NCBI GenBank assembly: GCA_005877185.1
Contig: VBPQ01000079.1
Location: 1-5,934, forward strand
Direction of reading: 5' to 3'
DNA: 5,934 nucleotides
Source of the DNA: Nitrososphaerota archaeon
Lineage (GTDB): Archaea; Thermoproteota; Nitrososphaeria; Nitrososphaerales; Gagatemarchaeaceae
A program made the position numbers and the translations under genes. The notes under the pieces were generated by a model. The model was not told the DNA's origin. It worked only from the letters and a program-made list of their open reading frames with translations, and did no database searches. Below, piece by piece: positions 5,332 to 5,934 of this stretch. The stretch's first letter is position 1. Every line of letters begins with the position of its first letter.

Positions 5332-5934
5332 TCAAAGATTCTGGTAACTCGTCGGGATAACCCTCCGAGTCATCTTCGAGGCATCGACTCTGAGGATTAC
5401 CGGAGTCGTCGGGTTCCCCTTCATTGCTTCACCTGCCTCGCCTTTCGCCTCGTCGTTAGGCAGGGAACGGTCGAACCTCAACCGCCCCCTCCGTGACTGG
5501 TTCATAACCGCGTTGACGTCACGGTCCACCCATCTCCCGCAGCGGGGACACCACAGCTGCCTCCCATGACTTACGTCGTCCCTCTGCGCGACTTGGAGTC
5601 TCTCCCCGCATTTCGCGCAGTCTTTCGTGGTGCCCCTCGTCTCGCCCTTCGTCAGATGGATGACCGGTATTCCATTCCATTTCGCCTTATACTCCACCTG
5701 CCTCTGCGCCTCCCCGAACGACCAGGAGTTCATCCTGCCCCTGAATTCGCGTCCCTGGCCGTTTCCCCTCGCGTAGAGGCTGCGGATTCCTTGATGTCCT
5801 CTAGGACTATCGTCTCCTTACTTTCGTAAGCCTCTTCCACAATCTGCCTGGTCGTCCAGTTCAGCAGGTGGTTGATCCTGTTCCTCCTCCTTCTTCCATA
5901 CTTCGAGGCTATCTTCCCTCCGATTCTTGCATCG
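5332..5934 (-). pseudogene. tnpB: TnpB (OrfB) RNA-guided nuclease/transposase, 5' end outside the window, frameshifted
   Basis: TnpB is the RuvC-like, omega-RNA-guided nuclease of IS200/IS605 elements. The window holds its C-terminal 200 or so residues. The upstream frame (5933 to about 5790) reads IASKYGRRRNRINHLLNWTT and then EEAYESKETIVLEDIK, with the RuvC-II glutamate in LEDIK. The next codons should be G-IRSLYARGNG, but that continuation is one frame away: GGA ATC CGC starts at 5790, so one G is missing from the GG at 5789-5790. The second frame continues to MNSWSFGEAQRQVEYKAKW (from 5733) and IPVIHLTKGE. The zinc ribbon follows (CAKCG and CPRCG), then RuvC-III DRDVNAVMN, and an archaeal-type tail (GEAMKGNPTTPVILRVDASK) to the TGA at 5334-5332. 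All catalytic and zinc residues in view survive. The uninterrupted frame meets TGA shortly after the shift. It is probably inactive unless the lost base is a sequencing error or the shift is translated through. Confidence 0.85.
5345..5410 (-). ncRNA. Candidate omega-RNA (reRNA) scaffold at the tnpB 3' end
   Basis: TnpB proteins are known to be guided by an RNA that overlaps the 3' end of tnpB and the element's right end. In this place two hairpins can be drawn on the minus strand. ACTCGGAGGG (5370-5361) pairs with CCCGACGAGT (5356-5347) at 8 of 10 positions across a TTAT loop. CGACTC (5408-5403) pairs with GAGTCG (5390-5385) perfectly. Both lie inside the coding frame, so they may partly reflect codon choice. 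The 3' boundary and guide cannot be placed without the element end. This is inference from position and pairing only. Confidence 0.3.

Larger units (their letters stand above)
5254..5934 (-). mobile_element. IS200/IS605-family (IS1341-like) element, 3' part, other end beyond the window
   Basis: The element is recognised by its tnpB gene. Its right end must lie between the receptor stop codon (5253) and a little past the tnpB stop (5332), but no terminal sequence could be fixed, so the boundary given is an upper limit. IS605-type elements leave no inverted repeats or target duplications, so their absence is expected. No tnpA (HUH Tyr transposase) is seen in the window; it could lie beyond 5934, or the element may be a tnpB-only type. 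The insertion is tail to tail with the solute-binding protein gene. Confidence 0.6.

Overview
The window looks like a piece of an archaeal chromosome. The clues are A/T-rich TATA-like boxes about 27 bases ahead of start codons (apparently leaderless genes), an ABC solute-binding protein with an N-terminal membrane anchor, a Ser/Thr-rich stalk and many N-X-S/T sequons, and a TnpB transposase with an archaeal-style C-terminal tail. A member of the Thermoproteota, perhaps the Nitrososphaeria, is my best guess, but no taxonomic marker is present. The metabolic genes are GC-rich (about 65% in 2641-2700 and 55% in 4081-4140 by hand count). The 1361-2131 stretch is AT-richer (about 37% in 1861-1920).

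Layout. (1) Bases 1-1129, minus strand: a two-gene unit with a 184-residue coiled-coil protein followed after 7 bases by an SPFH/band-7 protein of the 'virion core protein-like' type (cut off by the window start). A good TATA box at 1153-1160 drives it. (2) Bases 1130-1360: intergenic, with imperfect repeats and two small stem-loops. (3) Bases 1361-1957, minus strand: a DUF2283 protein preceded by a BECR/DUF4258-like putative RNase-toxin gene. The toxin-like gene carries a single-base frameshift; its family-typical C-terminus is intact in another frame and runs into the DUF2283 start. (4) Bases 1958-2131: a promoter region between divergent genes, with a palindrome over the TATA box and a strong Shine-Dalgarno sequence. 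(5) Bases 2132-5253, plus strand: an intact acetamidase/formamidase family amidohydrolase, then a 710-residue family-5 (Dpp/Opp-type) solute-binding lipoprotein-like receptor. (6) Bases 5254-5934, minus strand: the 3' part of an IS200/IS605-family (IS1341-like) element with a frameshifted tnpB and hairpins where an omega-RNA would be expected.

How the parts may work together: the acetamidase and the solute-binding protein could form an amide or peptide scavenging unit (uptake, then release of ammonia). No permease or ATPase genes follow, and the transposon sits where they would be expected. The SPFH and coiled-coil proteins probably act together at the membrane. The DUF2283 pair looks like a decayed toxin-antitoxin-type module.

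The most notable observations are the two single-base frameshifts, each with the missing continuation readable in an adjacent frame. They could be real gene decay or assembly indels. I found no clear new defence or biosynthetic system.
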